A DNA stretch of 64,000 nucleotides from an uncultured Acetatifactor sp. (GCA_904501885.1 CAJGCP010000010.1:10374-74373); one strand, 5' to 3'. Counted from the first letter of the stretch, positions 48,277 to 56,802 are shown. Made by a program: numbers and translations. Notes: generated by a model not told the origin, from the letters alone.

Positions 48277-49848
48277 TTATTGAATTATCTTCGTTTTAAT
48301 GATTCCCTTTGCCGCATAGGGAAGCATACATACCATATAGGGCAATGTGTATCGGGACCCACCCTCCCAGAACAGATAAAAAATAAAACCGCCAATCAAG
48401 GCAAGTGCCAGCACAAAAGACCACAAATCCTCCGATTTCTCCCGCCTTGTAATCTCATCAGGCACTCCCTTACATCGTCCAATCCATTTTTCCTGTAATA
48501 CTGTCACGGTATACAAAAGCAATCCCAGATATAAGACACTCTGATATACATTCATCACATTCAGTATGCCCTTCGTCCAGATGCCATCATAGATGTTCCA
48601 CGCTGCTTGGGTTCTATTGTGGTAGACCAATTGGGTGGAATAGAAGCAGGAATAGTTGGGATCGCACCATTGTGGCACCAACTTTCTATAGAAGAATCCA
48701 CATGCATATCCGGGCTTTTCCAACATCGTTGTAAGTGATTTTCTGATGGATTGCTTGCTAATCTCGTCGGCAAGGGCAGTATCATAATCGCTATCTATCA
48801 CCACCTGACTGTGAAATCCATTATTCCAACCAGGCGAGATACCTTCCGTTTCCTGCAATCCCATAGCGATGTAATTATAGGCCGTAACACCCTTCCCAAG
48901 CCGATTATTTGCCCGAAGTTCATAAACTTTGGTGGGTAACATGTTTGCTAAAATAGTCACCGCAATCATACCTGCAATTGCAAACAAGTACTGCTTCCGG
49001 TACCTCTGTAGCATGGATACCAGCAGTATCAGCACAGAAGCCACCACAAATATGCTTAAATTCTTTCGCAACATCACGCCAAATCCAAGCGTTATCAACA
49101 CAATGCCCAAAAACCTTTTCTTTTTGTGTTCAAGGTACAATGTCATCATCCACGCCACTACCAGCATGGCGGAAATACTGGGTATTTCACCATAGGCAAA
49201 ATTCACATAGAAGAACCACGGCCAGCAAAACAGCAAAAGTACAGAAAAGCAGGCTGTCACCTTCTCGTCGTGAAACCATTTTCGCACCAGAAAATAGGCC
49301 GAAATCAATCCCGCTCCCAGATAGCCCCAATTCAAAATCTGCATGGGCACTACATTATAGTCCGGAATCAAGCGAAGTATCCCCTCGTAGTAAAGAAGCA
49401 ATCCCGTCTGAAACGGCCATAAGGAAAGATACGAACCCTTGGGGGCAATCATGGAGTAATCCCCCTTGCGAATAATGGACAAAGCCATTTGATGAAGGCT
49501 GGCCGCATCACTTTGCGCCAGACTCCTTGCATTGGCTATCCACCAGACGCTGAAACCCATAATTATCGTAAACACGCTCCAAAACAAGATATGATTGGTG
49601 CGGGTTGGATTTTTCCTGTGCGAAATCCATTTGGACAACAGTCGTAATCCAATCAAAAAGAGCACAGACAAAATAATCAATAACAGCGTTTGATCCTTAT
49701 GCCAGGACATATCCTGTTTATCTATGTAGTACAAATAGGATGTCACCGTTAGGAACAATGACACGAAAAAGAGCAGCAGAGAAATGCCCCACTCTGCTGC
49801 CGATTTCATATTGACTCTGAATTTTACTCTTTCGCTACCGTTTTTCAT
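48277..49848 (-). CDS. Polytopic membrane protein, GT39-like glycosyltransferase
   Basis: A 523-residue protein with about 11 membrane spans. An early loop holds SDAASLHQMA and DYSMIAPKGSYLSLWPFQTG, the arrangement (acidic residue in the first outer loop, then a Gly/Pro-rich stretch) of dolichyl/polyprenyl-phosphate-sugar-dependent transferases of the GT39/PMT superfamily that act on the outer membrane face. Acceptor and donor are unknown. Start chosen at MKNGSERVKF because the longer frame overlaps rubrerythrin by more than 50 bases; the ribosome site is weak (GAAG). Confidence 0.72.
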   Translation of the reverse strand: MKNGSERVKFRVNMKSAAEWGISLLLFFVSLFLTVTSYLYYIDKQDMSWHKDQTLLLIILSVLFLIGLRLLSKWISHRKNPTRTNHILFWSVFTIIMGFSVWWIANARSLAQSDAASLHQMALSIIRKGDYSMIAPKGSYLSLWPFQTGLLLYYEGILRLIPDYNVVPMQILNWGYLGAGLISAYFLVRKWFHDEKVTACFSVLLLFCWPWFFYVNFAYGEIPSISAMLVVAWMMTLYLEHKKKRFLGIVLITLGFGVMLRKNLSIFVVASVLILLVSMLQRYRKQYLFAIAGMIAVTILANMLPTKVYELRANNRLGKGVTAYNYIAMGLQETEGISPGWNNGFHSQVVIDSDYDTALADEISKQSIRKSLTTMLEKPGYACGFFYRKLVPQWCDPNYSCFYSTQLVYHNRTQAAWNIYDGIWTKGILNVMNVYQSVLYLGLLLYTVTVLQEKWIGRCKGVPDEITRREKSEDLWSFVLALALIGGFIFYLFWEGGSRYTLPYMVCMLPYAAKGIIKTKIIQ

Positions 49849-49865
49849 AAATACTTCAAATGTTC

Positions 49866-50408
49866 TTAGTAATTCTCTGCATGAATCTCGAAGAAGCTCT
49901 GAGGATGATTGCAGGTAGGGCACATCTGAGGCGCCTTGGTGCCCACTACGATATGACCACAGTTACGGCACTCCCACACCTTCACTTCGCTCTTTTCAAA
50001 TACCTGCTGCATCTCCACATTCTTAAGAAGTGCACGATATCTTTCCTCGTGATGCTTTTCTACTGCTGCCACCAGGCGGAATTTTGCTGCCAAGTCCTTG
50101 AAGCCTTCTTCCTCCGCGGTTTTTGCAAAGCCTTCATACATCTCTGTCCACTCATAGTTTTCGCCATTTGCTGCGGAAACCAAATTCTCTGCGGTATTTC
50201 CAAGGCCGCTCAACTCCTTGAACCACATTTTAGCATGTTCCTTCTCATTGTCTGCGGTCTTTAAGAACAAAGCAGAAATCTGCTCATATCCTTCCTTCTT
50301 TGCAACAGATGCAAAATAGGTGTATTTGTTTCTCGCCTCAGACTCACCGGAAAATGCGGCCATTAAATTTTTCTCTGTCTGTGTACCTGCGTATTTGTTT
50401 TCTGCCAT
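49866..50408 (-). CDS. rbr: Rubrerythrin
   Basis: A 180-residue non-haem iron protein that reduces hydrogen peroxide in anaerobes. The diiron ligands come from [13 protein letters not shown] (near 18-30), EKEHAKMW (near 52-59) and the second helix pair with [14 protein letters not shown]; the C-terminal rubredoxin domain has CxxC twice (CRNCGH and CPTCNH). Start at [10 protein letters not shown] with AGGAGG 8 bases before. Likely single-gene unit for oxidative stress; it is followed by the membrane protein with an 17-base gap. Confidence 0.97.
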   Translation of the reverse strand: MAENKYAGTQTEKNLMAAFSGESEARNKYTYFASVAKKEGYEQISALFLKTADNEKEHAKMWFKELSGLGNTAENLVSAANGENYEWTEMYEGFAKTAEEEGFKDLAAKFRLVAAVEKHHEERYRALLKNVEMQQVFEKSEVKVWECRNCGHIVVGTKAPQMCPTCNHPQSFFEIHAENY

Positions 50409-50455
50409 ATAAATAACCTCCTTTTGGACACTGTCAAGCGCCACTTTATATACTG

Positions 50456-50484
50456 ATTTTATTATATTCTGTCCACAAAGTCAA
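50456..50484 (-). promoter_or_regulatory. Putative rubrerythrin promoter
   Basis: Leftward TTGACT (50479-50484), 17-base spacer, TAAAAT (50456-50461), 48 bases ahead of the start. The -35 touches the stop codon of the AraC gene upstream. Confidence 0.55.
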
Positions 50485-51236
50485 AACATATTATTTCTGT
50501 TTTTCCTGATTTGTGTGGGTGTGTAAGACGTGTGTTGTTTTAGAATTTTTCGAAAATAGGAAGTGGACGAAAATCCTAATGCATCGCTAATTTCCTGTAC
50601 CGACTGGTCAGTGGTAGAAAGCAACATAATAGCCCGTTGTACCAGAACTTCCTGCCGAATGATACTCGGTGTTTTCCCGCAAATAGTTTTACAGACGGCA
50701 TAAAGAGTAGAGTAACTGATATTACACTTCCTTGCAATCTCACTAAGGCTCCAATCTGTATGATTTTCCATGAGGGACTTGGCCTTTTTGAACACGCTCT
50801 CCTCGCCACCCCTTGCATCCGTGGACATAAATGGAATCAACCGATCAAGAACGCCATAAAAAGCCGAAAGCGAACGGCTGCTTACCCGGTTTCCCACGGG
50901 CAGCGATGATATCTCCTCTTTTAGCCCTTCATCGCAAGCGATTTTTTGTATTCTTATGTCGGTCTGCTCTGCCTCCGGGAAGTAGGAAAATCCGAAAGAA
51001 TACCACTCAATTTCCTCTCCACTCCAAAAAGATTCATAGGGAATGTTTTTAGGGATATAGAATACATCACCGACATTCAGGCTGATGGTTTCTCCCATAC
51101 AACGTAGCCTTCCTCTACCCTTCGTAAGGCGGGCAACATAATGATAGGGTGCTCCTTTACGATTATCCGTATAATGTTTTTTTGTGAAATTGAGTCTTAA
51201 AAAACAGCATTCATTGGATAAAAATGTGCGAATCAT
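50481..51236 (-). CDS. AraC-family transcriptional regulator
   Basis: A 251-residue regulator. The N-terminal half is a cupin-type sensing domain with RLTKGRGRLRCMGETISLNVG, and the C-terminal 100 residues are the double helix-turn-helix with LSEIARKCNISYSTLYAVCK and VQEISDALGFSSTSYFRKIL. Divergent from the dehydrogenase pair and sharing its promoter region, it is the natural candidate to control them. A sugar or polyol is a plausible inducer but not deducible. Confidence 0.9.
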   Translation of the reverse strand: MIRTFLSNECCFLRLNFTKKHYTDNRKGAPYHYVARLTKGRGRLRCMGETISLNVGDVFYIPKNIPYESFWSGEEIEWYSFGFSYFPEAEQTDIRIQKIACDEGLKEEISSLPVGNRVSSRSLSAFYGVLDRLIPFMSTDARGGEESVFKKAKSLMENHTDWSLSEIARKCNISYSTLYAVCKTICGKTPSIIRQEVLVQRAIMLLSTTDQSVQEISDALGFSSTSYFRKILKQHTSYTPTQIRKNRNNMF

Positions 51237-51290
51237 ATGGATTTCACCTTAAATTTTGAAGATTTTTACCTCTTTTCCAAAAGAATAACA

Positions 51291-51322
51291 TATTGTAACG
51301 CACCGGTCAATTCATTACAATA
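51291..51322. promoter_or_regulatory. Symmetric divergent promoter
   Basis: TATTGTAA and TTACAATA are perfect inverted 8-base arms 16 bases apart. Read on either strand they give TTGTAA, a 17-base spacer, TACAAT, so the -35 box of each direction is the -10 box of the other. Rightward it would serve the dehydrogenase pair, leftward the AraC gene; predicted leaders are about 40-50 bases each way. Confidence 0.65.
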
Positions 51323-51369
51323 ATCATAATCGCATATCTTACAGCAAAAATTTTAGGAGGAATGCAAGG

Positions 51370-52398
51370 ATGAAAAATAGAAACATCTTATTTACAGGCC
51401 CTTCTATGGCAGCTATCGTGGAGAAAGAAATCAATGCTCCCAAGGCCAACGAAGTGCAGGTCCGCCTGACCGTATCCACCATCAGCAGCGGAACAGAGCG
51501 GGCAAATCTGGTGGGAGACCCGAATGTCAATATGGGGGGCGGCGGTGCGGTTGTTTGGCCCAGACAGCTTGGCTACAGCAGTGCCGGAATTATCGAGGCC
51601 GTGGGCGCTGACGTAACAGATTTAAAGGTTGGCGACAGAGTGGCTATGGCTTGGACCACACACCAGGAACTGATCAACATCAATCACACTGATATTTACA
51701 ATCGGGCAAATGTTTATCCCATCAGTGACAAGGTGTCTTATGAGAATGCTGCTCTTTTTCATATTGGCACATTCCCGCTGGCAGCCATCCGCAAATGCGG
51801 ACTGGAAATCGGTGAAAGCGCCATTGTTATGGGCATGGGTATTTTAGGACTTTTTGCCATTCCCCTTTTGAAGGCTGCAGGTGCTGCTCCTGTGATTGCA
51901 GTGGACCCGGTACCCGAAAAAAGAGAAAAGGCAATTGTGGCAGGCGCAGATTTTGCTTTTGATCCTTTCGCTCCTAACTTTGCGAAGCAGGTCAAAGAAG
52001 TCACCGGCGGCGGTGCTAATGTAGGTATTGAAGTAACCGGTGTTGGCGCAGGCCTTGACGGTATATTGGATTGTATGGCACCCTTCGGTCGGGTAGCTTT
52101 GCTTGGCTGCACCAGAAATAAAAACTTTACCATTGACTACTACGGCAAGGTACACTCTCCGGGTATCACGCTGGTGGGCGCCCACACCATGGCAAGGCCA
52201 AAATTCGAGTCCTCAAAGGGTTGGTGGACCCAGGGCGATGATATTCGAGCCCTGATACGACTGACGGAAATGGGAAGAATCGATCTGGCATCTTTGATCG
52301 ATGAGGTACACTCTCCTTTAGAAGCCCCGGACGTTTACACGAGATTGGCGAACGAATCCGCGTTCCCTATTGTTCAATTTGATTGGAGATTATTATGA
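51370..52398 (+). CDS. Medium-chain dehydrogenase/reductase without zinc ligands
   Basis: A 342-residue MDR-fold oxidoreductase. The N-terminal GroES-like part has QLGYSSAGIIEAVG and VGDRVAM; the nucleotide-binding part has VMGMGILGLFAIPLLKAAG with a following acidic residue in AVDPVPEKRE, favouring NAD(H). Where alcohol dehydrogenases have the catalytic Cys there is ISSGTERAN, and the structural four-Cys lobe is missing, so it is probably zinc-independent or works differently. AGGAGG lies 9 bases before ATG. Overlaps the next gene by 4 bases (ATGA). Confidence 0.85.
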   Translation: MKNRNILFTGPSMAAIVEKEINAPKANEVQVRLTVSTISSGTERANLVGDPNVNMGGGGAVVWPRQLGYSSAGIIEAVGADVTDLKVGDRVAMAWTTHQELININHTDIYNRANVYPISDKVSYENAALFHIGTFPLAAIRKCGLEIGESAIVMGMGILGLFAIPLLKAAGAAPVIAVDPVPEKREKAIVAGADFAFDPFAPNFAKQVKEVTGGGANVGIEVTGVGAGLDGILDCMAPFGRVALLGCTRNKNFTIDYYGKVHSPGITLVGAHTMARPKFESSKGWWTQGDDIRALIRLTEMGRIDLASLIDEVHSPLEAPDVYTRLANESAFPIVQFDWRLL

Positions 52399-53393
52399 AA
52401 AAAATTAGAGTAGCACAGATAGGTACAAATTATTACAGTCATGGACCCTTTGTTTGGGATACCATGAAGACTCTTTCTGATATTTATGAGCTGGTAGGCT
52501 ACGCTTTGCCGGAAAACGAGCGTGAGCGTCTGCCCCAACAGGTAAAGCATTTTGACGGCTATCCGGAATTTACCGTGGAGGAATTGCTAAATGATCCTTC
52601 CATTGATGCCATCATCGTAGAGACAGACGAAATTTATCTCGCCAAGTATGCCCTGATGGCTGCCAAGGCAGGAAAACATGTTCATATGGAAAAACCGGGC
52701 GGTCTTCGATTGGAAGAATTCGAAGAATTGATTGCCACAGTGAAGAAAAACAAAACCGTTTTCCATACAGGCTATATGTACCGTTACAACCCCTGCGTGC
52801 AGGAATTGCTGGCACAAATCAAGGCGGGCGAACTGGGAGAAATCTTTAGCGTGGAGGCACAGATGAATTGCTCCCACCCCAAGGCTGTGAGAGAATGGTT
52901 ACACACATTCCCTTCCGGAATGCTTTTCTTCCTGGGCTGTCACCTGATTGATTTGATTTATTCCATCCAGGGACAACCGCAGGAAATTCTTCCTTTGAGC
53001 TGTTCCACCGGTTTAGAAGATGTTACCTCAAAGGATTTTGGAATGGTGGTAATGAAATATCCTCACGGCGTTTCTATGGCCAAAACCACCGACGCCCAAA
53101 TCGGCGGCTTTGCGCGACGCTCCTTAGTGGTCACCGGCAGTAAGAAAACAGTAGAAATTTGCCCTTTGGAAATGTACGGAGAGGGAGAATTACAATTTTC
53201 CACCATGACAACCTACGCCTCCGGTAATTGGGGCGACAGAGGTCAGACCGTCCAAAGCGAACAATTCGGACGCTATGACGCTATGATGGAAGCCTTTGCC
53301 ACCTATGTCAGAGGAGAAAAAGAAAATCCTTATACCTACGATTATGAATTGGCGCTATATAAAATCTTACTCCAATGTTGTGAGATAATATAA
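52395..53393 (+). CDS. Gfo/Idh/MocA-family oxidoreductase
   Basis: A 332-residue NAD(P)-dependent sugar or polyol oxidoreductase. Start MKKIRVAQIGTNYYSHGPF gives the Rossmann part, AGKHVHMEKPGGLRLEEF holds the EKP motif, and TGYMYRYNPCVQELL and HLIDLIYSIQG are typical of the C-terminal catalytic domain. The ATG overlaps the stop of the preceding dehydrogenase, with GGAG upstream, so the two are made together and may act in sequence on one sugar derivative. Close relatives are common in carbohydrate gene clusters; substrate unknown. Confidence 0.9.
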   Translation: MKKIRVAQIGTNYYSHGPFVWDTMKTLSDIYELVGYALPENERERLPQQVKHFDGYPEFTVEELLNDPSIDAIIVETDEIYLAKYALMAAKAGKHVHMEKPGGLRLEEFEELIATVKKNKTVFHTGYMYRYNPCVQELLAQIKAGELGEIFSVEAQMNCSHPKAVREWLHTFPSGMLFFLGCHLIDLIYSIQGQPQEILPLSCSTGLEDVTSKDFGMVVMKYPHGVSMAKTTDAQIGGFARRSLVVTGSKKTVEICPLEMYGEGELQFSTMTTYASGNWGDRGQTVQSEQFGRYDAMMEAFATYVRGEKENPYTYDYELALYKILLQCCEII

Positions 53394-53439
53394 AGGCCGC
53401 AGAAAAACAATTTTGTATAACAGAACACCATAAACGAGT

Positions 53440-53474
53440 AACAGGAGAGTGTCCTATGGACGCCCTCCTGTTTT
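53440..53474 (+). terminator. Terminator of the dehydrogenase pair
   Basis: AACAGGAG (53440-53447) pairs with CTCCTGTT (53465-53472), extended by GTCC/GGAC, giving a 15-bp stem with one mismatch and a 3-base loop, then TT. It lies 46 bases after the stop. Confidence 0.8.
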
Positions 53475-53523
53475 GTTCTTCATCCGTCTGCCAATGCCAC
53501 CTGGCATCTTGCCTGACGCTTAT

Positions 53524-54516
53524 TTATTCATTTCCTTTTACGGTCAGCACAATCTTACCTGCACTCTTACCTGACTGCATCAGATCCTGTGCTTCTTCCG
53601 CCTGGGTGATGGGGTATACCTTAAAGATGGTAGGACGGATTTCACCGCTTTCCACCTTGGGCCAAATCAAATCCACCATATCTCCCAGCAATTTCTTCTT
53701 CTGCTCCGGCGTACGGCTTCTTAAATTGGTACCAATCACACGGGTTCTGCGCACATACATGCTCTTGAGGTTGATGGTGGAAGGATCCCCTGCCAAAGTG
53801 GCAATCATAATCCATCTGCCGTCAAAGTTCATATAAGGCAAGCACTCGCCAACGGTATCACCGCCAAGACAGTCTACAGTAATGTCCACAGGGGTACCTG
53901 CTTCCAATTCTCTCTTCATTACGTCTGCCAACTTTTCTCTGGATGTATTCACCACATAGTCCGCTTTCAGATGTCCAATTGCCTGTTCCTGCTCATCGTT
54001 CATAACAGTCGTAAGCACACGCACGCCAAAGCATTTTGCCATGGGAATAATCACGCTAGCCAATCCGCTGGCACCGGCTGTCACCAGCAAGGTATCTCCG
54101 GATTTCAAGCCGCCTTCCATAAATAAGAATAAATATGCCGCGCCATACACTTCCGGCAACGCCGCAGCCTCAATCATGGAAAGGCCCTTAGGAATGGGCA
54201 TCAACATGCCTTCCGGTACAGCAACATACTCCGCATATCCGCCACTTCCAAGCAACGCACAGACTTTGTCACCCACATGCCATTTTCCTTCTTCCTCTAC
54301 CTTCTTGCCAACCGCCTTGATTTCACCGGCTGCTTCCAGACCAAACCAATCCGGCCATCCGGGAGGCGGAGGATATTGACCTGCTCTCTGTAATAAATCA
54401 GCTCTGTTCAAAGCAGCAGCTTCCACTTCCAACAACACTTCATCTTCTTTAATCTGTGGATCCGGCACTTCGGTCCAGTGAAGATGTCCATCTTCTCCAT
54501 TCAATACTGCACGCAT
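53524..54516 (-). CDS. NADPH:quinone oxidoreductase-like MDR protein
   Basis: A 330-residue protein of the quinone oxidoreductase (QOR/PIG3-like) branch: MRAVLNGEDGHLHWTEVPDP at the start, ALNRADLLQRAGQYPPPPG (the PIG3-type signature) near residues 37-55, LLVTAGASGLASVIIPMAK for the cofactor, and a C-terminal SAGKIVLTV. Zinc ligands are absent, as expected in this branch. It likely reduces quinones or activated alkenes with NADPH. Divergent from the AraC gene that follows. Confidence 0.87.
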   Translation of the reverse strand: MRAVLNGEDGHLHWTEVPDPQIKEDEVLLEVEAAALNRADLLQRAGQYPPPPGWPDWFGLEAAGEIKAVGKKVEEEGKWHVGDKVCALLGSGGYAEYVAVPEGMLMPIPKGLSMIEAAALPEVYGAAYLFLFMEGGLKSGDTLLVTAGASGLASVIIPMAKCFGVRVLTTVMNDEQEQAIGHLKADYVVNTSREKLADVMKRELEAGTPVDITVDCLGGDTVGECLPYMNFDGRWIMIATLAGDPSTINLKSMYVRRTRVIGTNLRSRTPEQKKKLLGDMVDLIWPKVESGEIRPTIFKVYPITQAEEAQDLMQSGKSAGKIVLTVKGNE

Positions 54517-54568
54517 GTAATTTTCTCCTTTACATTATGTGATTTATGAGGCAAATCGCCTTATTTTC

Positions 54569-54597
54569 TTGAATTTTATCACTTTTCCTGTTATATT
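54569..54597 (+). promoter_or_regulatory. Promoter of the second AraC gene
   Basis: TTGAAT (54569-54574), 17-base spacer, TATATT (54592-54597), 48 bases before the start codon. Confidence 0.65.
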
Positions 54598-54600
54598 AAA

Positions 54601-54636
54601 ATGTATAAAAAGGAATTGATACATGTATAAAAAGGA
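54601..54636 (+). repeat. Direct repeat carrying a duplicated ribosome site
   Basis: ATGTATAAAAAGGA occurs at 54601-54614 and 54623-54636, with a period of 22 bases. The second copy supplies the AAGGAG of the AraC gene. The first copy opens a 9-codon frame (MYKKELIHV) that has no ribosome site of its own. Confidence 0.7.
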
Positions 54637-54644
54637 GTTTTATC

Positions 54645-55442
54645 ATGTCTATCCATGTGAACCTAAGCGCACCGCACCATGTAGTGGCGGCCAACGCCCA
54701 TTTTTATAAGACCCCCACAGAGGAGCGGTATATTGACCGCACCCTCCCCCACCATGATCTGATCTATCTGGTGGAAGGCAGTTGGTCCATCACCGAAAAC
54801 GAGCAGGAATATCCCCTGGGAAAGGACGATTGCCTGCTTCTTTCTGCCGGGCGCCATCACTATACCCGTTTCCCCTGCGCGCCCGGCACACGTACTTTTT
54901 GTATTCATGTGTCCGGTGAGTTAGATCATCAAACAAGTGACAACGAATTCATACAGCTTCCCACCCTGATTCACGCCCACAACAACCCCAAAATCAAAAA
55001 ATACTTTAGTGAAATCGTCACCGCCTATTGGGGGAAAAGCGAATATAAAGAAAAACAACTTTCCGCATTGCTGGATTTGCTATTCCTGGAACTTTGCTCT
55101 TTAACAGAAGCAAAACAAAGTAGCGACCTGGCGGAACAAGCCATTGCCATCCTTACGGCAGCGCCCCACATACATTACACCTGCAAGGAAATGGCTGAAA
55201 TGCTCTATGTCAGCACCAAGACATTGGACAAATCCATGTTACACCGGACAGGACTTTCTTTTCACGCATACGCCAGGGAGCGCAAACTGGAAATGGCTGC
55301 ATCCCTCCTGGTGACCGAACCGGAGTTGCAACTGCGGGAAATTGCCAATGCGTTGGGGTTCTATGATGAATTTCATTTGAGTAAAAGTTTCAAACAAAAG
55401 TACCGGGTATCTCCCAGAGAATATAGGACAGGGAATACATAG
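54645..55442 (+). CDS. AraC-family transcriptional regulator
   Basis: A 265-residue regulator. The N-terminal cupin domain shows LPHHDLIYLVEGSWSITEN and GKDDCLLLSAGRHHYTRF; the C-terminal half has two helix-turn-helices with CKEMAEMLYVSTKTLDKSML and LREIANALGFYDEFHLSKSF, then RVSPREYR, the classical AraC end. It is divergent from the QOR-like gene and may control it. Effector unknown. Confidence 0.92.
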   Translation: MSIHVNLSAPHHVVAANAHFYKTPTEERYIDRTLPHHDLIYLVEGSWSITENEQEYPLGKDDCLLLSAGRHHYTRFPCAPGTRTFCIHVSGELDHQTSDNEFIQLPTLIHAHNNPKIKKYFSEIVTAYWGKSEYKEKQLSALLDLLFLELCSLTEAKQSSDLAEQAIAILTAAPHIHYTCKEMAEMLYVSTKTLDKSMLHRTGLSFHAYARERKLEMAASLLVTEPELQLREIANALGFYDEFHLSKSFKQKYRVSPREYRTGNT

Positions 55443-55490
55443 TGCCCGTAGCGAAGCGCAAAGATATCCCATGACTGATTTTTTTTAAAT

Positions 55491-55525
55491 TTGACATTGA
55501 CAAATGATTTTGAAAGGCGTATCAT
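55491..55525 (+). promoter_or_regulatory. Strong promoter of the aromatic operon
   Basis: TTGACA occurs twice in tandem (55491-55496 and 55497-55502). The second is followed by a 17-base spacer and TATCAT (55520-55525). Transcription should start near 55532. Confidence 0.85.
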
Positions 55526-55561
55526 TCAAATCAAATTTAGAAAGAAGGAGGCAGCAAAACA

Positions 55562-55633
55562 ATGAATAAGGCGTTTTATTACTTTTATTACTTTGTTCAG
55601 GACTGCCCGCTTTCTTTGATAACTAAGGCATAA
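55562..55633 (+). CDS. Phe/Tyr-rich leader peptide (23 residues)
   Basis: Begins MNKAFYYFYYFVQDCPLSL and ends ITKA before TAA. Residues 5-11 are seven successive Phe and Tyr (FYYFYYF). GGAGG stands 10 bases before ATG. Placed between a strong promoter and a terminator ahead of DAHP synthase, PheA and TyrA genes, it fits a sensor for charged tRNA-Phe and tRNA-Tyr: ribosomes pausing at the aromatic codons when supply is low would prevent the terminator from forming. Confidence 0.85.
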   Translation: MNKAFYYFYYFVQDCPLSLITKA

Positions 55634-55664
55634 GATGACACCTTAGGAATAAGATGACGGACGG

Positions 55665-55715
55665 TCCGCTTTCATTGTGCTTAATGGCAACTGTGAGGCG
55701 GATTTTTTATTTTTG
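55665..55715 (+). terminator. Attenuator terminator upstream of the DAHP synthase gene
   Basis: TCCGCTTT (55665-55672) pairs with GAGGCGGA (55695-55702, via G-U pairs in the lower part), with further possible pairing TTG/CAA inside; TTTTTTATTTTT follows at 55704-55715. It lies 31 bases after the leader peptide stop. Confidence 0.8.
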
Positions 55716-55773
55716 GAAAATCCACAGGCGCCTGCCAAGTCAGAAAATTGATTAGAAATCGAGGTAACGAACT

Positions 55774-56802
55774 ATGCAGATGAATTTCCACAGAAAACTT
55801 CCTATTCCCAAAGAGGTAAAGGCAGAATTTCCGCTGACGAAGGAAATGGAGGATATCAAGGCACAACGGGACGAAAGCATCCGTGCCATATTTGAAGGTG
55901 CGTCAGATAAATTCATTTTGGTAATCGGGCCCTGCTCTGCAGACCACAGCGAACCTGTATTGGAATACATCAGCCGGCTTCGCCGCATCCAGGAACAGGT
56001 GGAAGACAAAATATTGATTATCCCCAGAATTTACACCAACAAACCCCGCACCACGGGGCAGGGATATAAGGGCATGTTGCACCAACCGGATCCCGAAGCA
56101 AAACCTGATATGTACAAGGGAATTATCGCCATTAGAGAATTGCATTTGGCTGCTTTGCGCGATTATGGATTCTCCTGTGCCGACGAAATGCTGTATCCCG
56201 AGAATTATCGCTATTTGTCAGATTTACTCTCCTATGTGGCGGTGGGTGCAAGATCTGTGGAAAATCAGCAGCATCGTCTGGTAGCCAGCGGCCTCGAATG
56301 CCCTGTGGGCATGAAAAATCCCACCGGTGGTGACCTGAGCGTGATGATGAACTCCATTGTGGCATCACAATCCAGCCACACATTCCTCTACCGCGGATGG
56401 GAAGTCACCAGCGAAGGCAACCCCTATGCACATGCTATCCTTCGCGGCTATGTGGACTACACCGGCAGAAATGTGTCCAACTATCACTACGAGGACCTTC
56501 TGCGAGTGATGGAGTTATACCAAAAGTTAAATTTGGCAAATCCCTCCGTCATTGTGGACACCAATCACAATAATTCCGGCAAGCAGTATTTGGAACAGAT
56601 CCGTATCGCCAAGGACATCGTATACAGCCGCAACCAGAATGACTCCATCAAGCGACTTGTAAAGGGGTTAATGATTGAAAGTTACTTGGAAGACGACGCG
56701 CAAAGTGCCAACGAGCATGTATTCGGCAAGTCCATTACCGATCCTTGTCTGGGCTGGGAAAAAACCGAGCAGTTGATTCTCGATATTGCCGATAAACTAT
56801 AA
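55774..56802 (+). CDS. aroF: 3-deoxy-7-phosphoheptulonate synthase (DAHP synthase, class I)
   Basis: A 342-residue enzyme joining phosphoenolpyruvate and erythrose-4-phosphate, the first step of aromatic biosynthesis. It matches the AroF/G/H type: LVIGPCSADHSEPVLEY near residues 48-64, RIYTNKPRTTGQGYKGM near 85-101, GARSVENQQHR and VDTNHNNSGKQ near the C-terminus. The metal-binding Cys is in GPCS. GAGG lies 9 bases before ATG. First structural gene of the attenuated operon. Confidence 0.95.
   Translation: MQMNFHRKLPIPKEVKAEFPLTKEMEDIKAQRDESIRAIFEGASDKFILVIGPCSADHSEPVLEYISRLRRIQEQVEDKILIIPRIYTNKPRTTGQGYKGMLHQPDPEAKPDMYKGIIAIRELHLAALRDYGFSCADEMLYPENYRYLSDLLSYVAVGARSVENQQHRLVASGLECPVGMKNPTGGDLSVMMNSIVASQSSHTFLYRGWEVTSEGNPYAHAILRGYVDYTGRNVSNYHYEDLLRVMELYQKLNLANPSVIVDTNHNNSGKQYLEQIRIAKDIVYSRNQNDSIKRLVKGLMIESYLEDDAQSANEHVFGKSITDPCLGWEKTEQLILDIADKL

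Larger units (their letters stand above)
55443..55773 (+). promoter_or_regulatory. Regulatory leader of the aromatic amino acid operon
   Basis: This 331-base gap between genes holds, in order, a promoter, a Phe/Tyr-rich leader peptide gene, an early hairpin (CTAAGG 55623-55628 with CCTTAG 55641-55646, its loop containing the leader stop codon), a palindrome CGGAC-G-GTCCG, and a terminator. A CCGCTTTC element occurs both inside the leader gene and in the terminator's first arm, so the two may compete for the same partner. All this is the logic of transcription attenuation by ribosome stalling. Confidence 0.8.

Noticed and set aside
55443..55773. T-box riboswitch ahead of the aromatic operon
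   Set aside because: No T-box sequence (AGGGTGGNACCGCG-like) or long stem I was seen; the leader peptide explains the terminator better.
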